Of a stretch of DNA of 9,283 nucleotides, positions 7,694 to 9,283 are shown in pieces; position 1 is the first letter of the stretch; the number at the start of each line of letters is the position of its first letter. The translations under genes and the position numbers were made by a program. A model generated the notes under the pieces. It was given only the letters and a program-made list of their open reading frames with translations, was not told where the DNA came from and made no database searches. The DNA comes from Bacteroidales bacterium UBA2198 (GTDB taxonomy: Bacteria; Bacteroidota; Bacteroidia; Bacteroidales; VadinHA17). The stretch covers positions 1-9,283 of the forward strand of contig DCVC01000072.1 of assembly GCA_002328625.1 (NCBI GenBank), written 5' to 3'.

Positions 7694-7821
7694 TTAAGTT
7701 CGTTTGTTCAAAAATAACAAAATATGTGAGGAGACAGGCCGGGGTAACCCTTTTTAAAAAAAATAACTATTTTCGTTGCTTGACAATCACTGAAAATTCT
7801 GTACGAAAAAAATCCTGGATA
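7694..7821. promoter_or_regulatory. Divergent intergenic region with candidate promoters
   Basis: This 128-base gap separates two divergent genes and must carry, or lie just downstream of, the start signals for both. On the minus strand, TATTTTTG (7716 down to 7709) matches the Bacteroidota -7 consensus TAnnTTTG fully and would place transcription start about ten bases before the protease-like gene's ATG. On the plus strand, TATTTTCG (7768-7775) matches five of six fixed positions, about 47 bases before the DUF2723 ATG. Neither has a clear TTTG at -33. TTGACA at 7780-7785 has no suitable -10 at 17 bases. No Shine-Dalgarno precedes either start. The rest is an A/T-rich tract with nothing else I can identify. 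Confidence 0.4.
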
Positions 7822-9283
7822 ATGAATAAATACAGGTTAATTAATAACATTTCCGGGTGGGTAGTATTTGCTATTGCGTCGATGACCTACCTCCTGACTA
7901 TTGAACCTACTGCCAGTTTATGGGATTGCGGCGAGTTTATTGCCTCTGCTTACAAGCTTGAAGTGGGCCATCCTCCAGGTAATCCTGTTTTCATGGTACT
8001 TGGCAGATTTTTTACACTCTTTGCCTTAGGTGATGTATCAAAAGCAGCCATTATGGTAAATGCGATGTCCGCATTAGCAAGTGGATTCACGATTCTTTTT
8101 CTATTCTGGACAATAACTCATCTGGCAAGAAAAATACTGGTCAGCCAGGATTCAGGTTTCAGTTCAGGAAGGATCATCGCAATCATGGCAGCAGGAGCTG
8201 TGGGAGCTCTCACATATACATTCTCCGACTCATTTTGGTTTTCAGCTGTTGAGGGTGAGGTTTATGCTACTTCTTCGCTTTTTACGGCAGTTGTCTTCTG
8301 GGCAATACTTAAATGGGAGGATGTAGCTGATGAAGAATATGCTGACAGGTGGATCATTCTTATAGCATTCCTGATGGGACTCTCTATAGGCGTTCATCTT
8401 CTTAACCTTCTTACATTACCGGCAATAGTGCTTGTTTATTATTTCAGGAAATTTAAATTCTCATGGAAAGGACTCTTCATATCGTTAATTATTTCGTTCG
8501 TTATTCTGGCACTGCTTTTATTCGGTATAATTCCGGGAGCAGTAACGATATCCTCCAGATTTGACCTGTTCTTTGTCAACACTATCGGGATGCCCCCTAA
8601 CAGCGGGATGATCTTTCATGTAATCCTTATGGCGACGCTATTTGTTCTGGCAGTCAAATCAACACTTACAACTACAGATTCTTTTAGAAATTCAATTCTT
8701 GCGATAGGTGCATTATTTCTTACCGGTATCTGGATTGTTTCAGGATCAATTGCCTTCAACATTTTAATGCTTTTACTTATTTCAGGATGTACCTGGTATC
8801 TGGCTGTTAAAAACAGAACGATACTGAACAGTGCACTTACTGCGATAATGGTGATTCTCATAGGTTATTCTTCAGTTGCAATTATTGTGATCAGATCTTC
8901 AGCAAATCCACCCCTGGATGAGAATAATCCGGAGAATCCATTCAGCCTACTTTATTTCCTTAACAGGGAGCAATATGGTCAACGGCCACTGGTTTACGGC
9001 CAATATTTTAATGCTCCCACTATTGATTATGTTGAGGGGAAACCTCAATATGCACTGGAAAACAGGAAGTATGTCATTACAACCAGGACATCTGAACGGG
9101 TTTATGACCCAAGGTTTCTCACCCTCTTTCCAAGGATGTGGAGCGATCAGAGTGATCATGAACCTGTTTACATGGAATGGGGTAAAATAAAGGGAATACC
9201 CGTTCAGGTTACAGATCAGTCGGGTGAAAAAACGGTTATAAGAAGACCACGCTACATAGAAAACCTGCGGTTTATGTTTTCCT
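7822..9283 (+). CDS. DUF2723 (TMEM260-like) membrane protein, probable GT-C-type glycosyltransferase, 3' truncated by window
   Basis: The frame is open from ATG 7822 to the window end, giving 487 codons plus one base; Bacteroidota relatives are commonly about twice that or longer, so the C-terminal half is missing. The N-terminal part is polytopic with roughly ten hydrophobic segments (first about 12-28, then between about 55 and 357). Conserved family motifs are visible: WDCGEF at 34-39 and GHPPGNP at 49-55 in the first loop, VEGEVYA at 143-149, and after the membrane domain NPENPFSLLYFLNREQYG (about 370-390) followed by PLVYGQYF. An acidic first-loop motif after TM1 is typical of GT-C glycosyltransferases. 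The human homologue TMEM260 is reported to be a protein O-mannosyltransferase; for bacterial members the acceptor and sugar are not established, so transfer of a lipid-linked sugar on the periplasmic side is inference. It diverges from the protease-like gene across 128 bases. The ATG is preceded by an A-rich leader and no Shine-Dalgarno. Confidence 0.9.
   Translation, partial: MNKYRLINNISGWVVFAIASMTYLLTIEPTASLWDCGEFIASAYKLEVGHPPGNPVFMVLGRFFTLFALGDVSKAAIMVNAMSALASGFTILFLFWTITHLARKILVSQDSGFSSGRIIAIMAAGAVGALTYTFSDSFWFSAVEGEVYATSSLFTAVVFWAILKWEDVADEEYADRWIILIAFLMGLSIGVHLLNLLTLPAIVLVYYFRKFKFSWKGLFISLIISFVILALLLFGIIPGAVTISSRFDLFFVNTIGMPPNSGMIFHVILMATLFVLAVKSTLTTTDSFRNSILAIGALFLTGIWIVSGSIAFNILMLLLISGCTWYLAVKNRTILNSALTAIMVILIGYSSVAIIVIRSSANPPLDENNPENPFSLLYFLNREQYGQRPLVYGQYFNAPTIDYVEGKPQYALENRKYVITTRTSERVYDPRFLTLFPRMWSDQSDHEPVYMEWGKIKGIPVQVTDQSGEKTVIRRPRYIENLRFMFS

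Noticed and set aside
7741..7755. GGGGTAACCC followed by T5 as a terminator
   Set aside because: The GGGT/ACCC arms leave a one-base loop, which cannot form a stable hairpin, and it lies between two divergent 5' ends where no transcript needs to end.
7780..7785. TTGACA as a sigma70-type -35 box
   Set aside because: No TATAAT-like hexamer lies 16-18 bases downstream, and primary promoters in this phylum use a different consensus.
8616..9190. Short open frames on both strands inside the DUF2723 gene
   Set aside because: The DUF2723 frame is continuous through here and carries conserved motifs (NREQYG and others); the other frames are shadows.

Overview
This window looks like chromosomal housekeeping DNA from a member of the Bacteroidota. 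The evidence is an F1 beta subunit with the long insertion typical of that phylum after the GERTREGND motif, an epsilon subunit of only 81 residues with no C-terminal helical domain, A/T-rich leaders with no visible Shine-Dalgarno sequence before every start codon, and a DUF2723 membrane protein of the type common in that phylum. I cannot assign an order or genus. No RNA gene, mobile element, CRISPR array or phage gene was seen, and composition looks even throughout.

Positions 1-4799 (+) hold five closely spaced co-directional genes. They are the 3' part of atpG (F1 gamma), a trans-type polyprenyl diphosphate synthase, atpD (F1 beta), atpC (short F1 epsilon) and a group II PLP-dependent decarboxylase of the aromatic-L-amino-acid decarboxylase family. 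Gaps of 33, 61, 39 and 10 bases suggest one transcription unit, with the 61-base A-rich gap before atpD the likeliest place for an internal promoter. The F1 genes keep the usual order gamma-beta-epsilon, but an isoprenoid gene sits inside the series and an amino-acid decarboxylase follows it.

Positions 4802-7693 (-) hold one large exported protein that converges on the decarboxylase gene with a 2-base gap. It has a signal peptide, a gluzincin-like zinc protease domain (HELTH, then WFLEGEA), a beta-propeller-like middle and a C-terminal part rich in amphipathic strands that looks like an outer-membrane barrel. It is the least understood gene here.

Positions 7694-7821 are a 128-base divergent intergenic region, the longest non-coding stretch. 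From 7822 to the right edge (+) runs the N-terminal 487 codons of a polytopic DUF2723/TMEM260-family protein, probably a GT-C-type glycosyltransferase, cut off by the window end.

I did not find a clearly new multi-gene system. The points most worth a second look are the protease-propeller-barrel protein, the decarboxylase attached to the ATP synthase genes, and the prenyl synthase between atpG and atpD.
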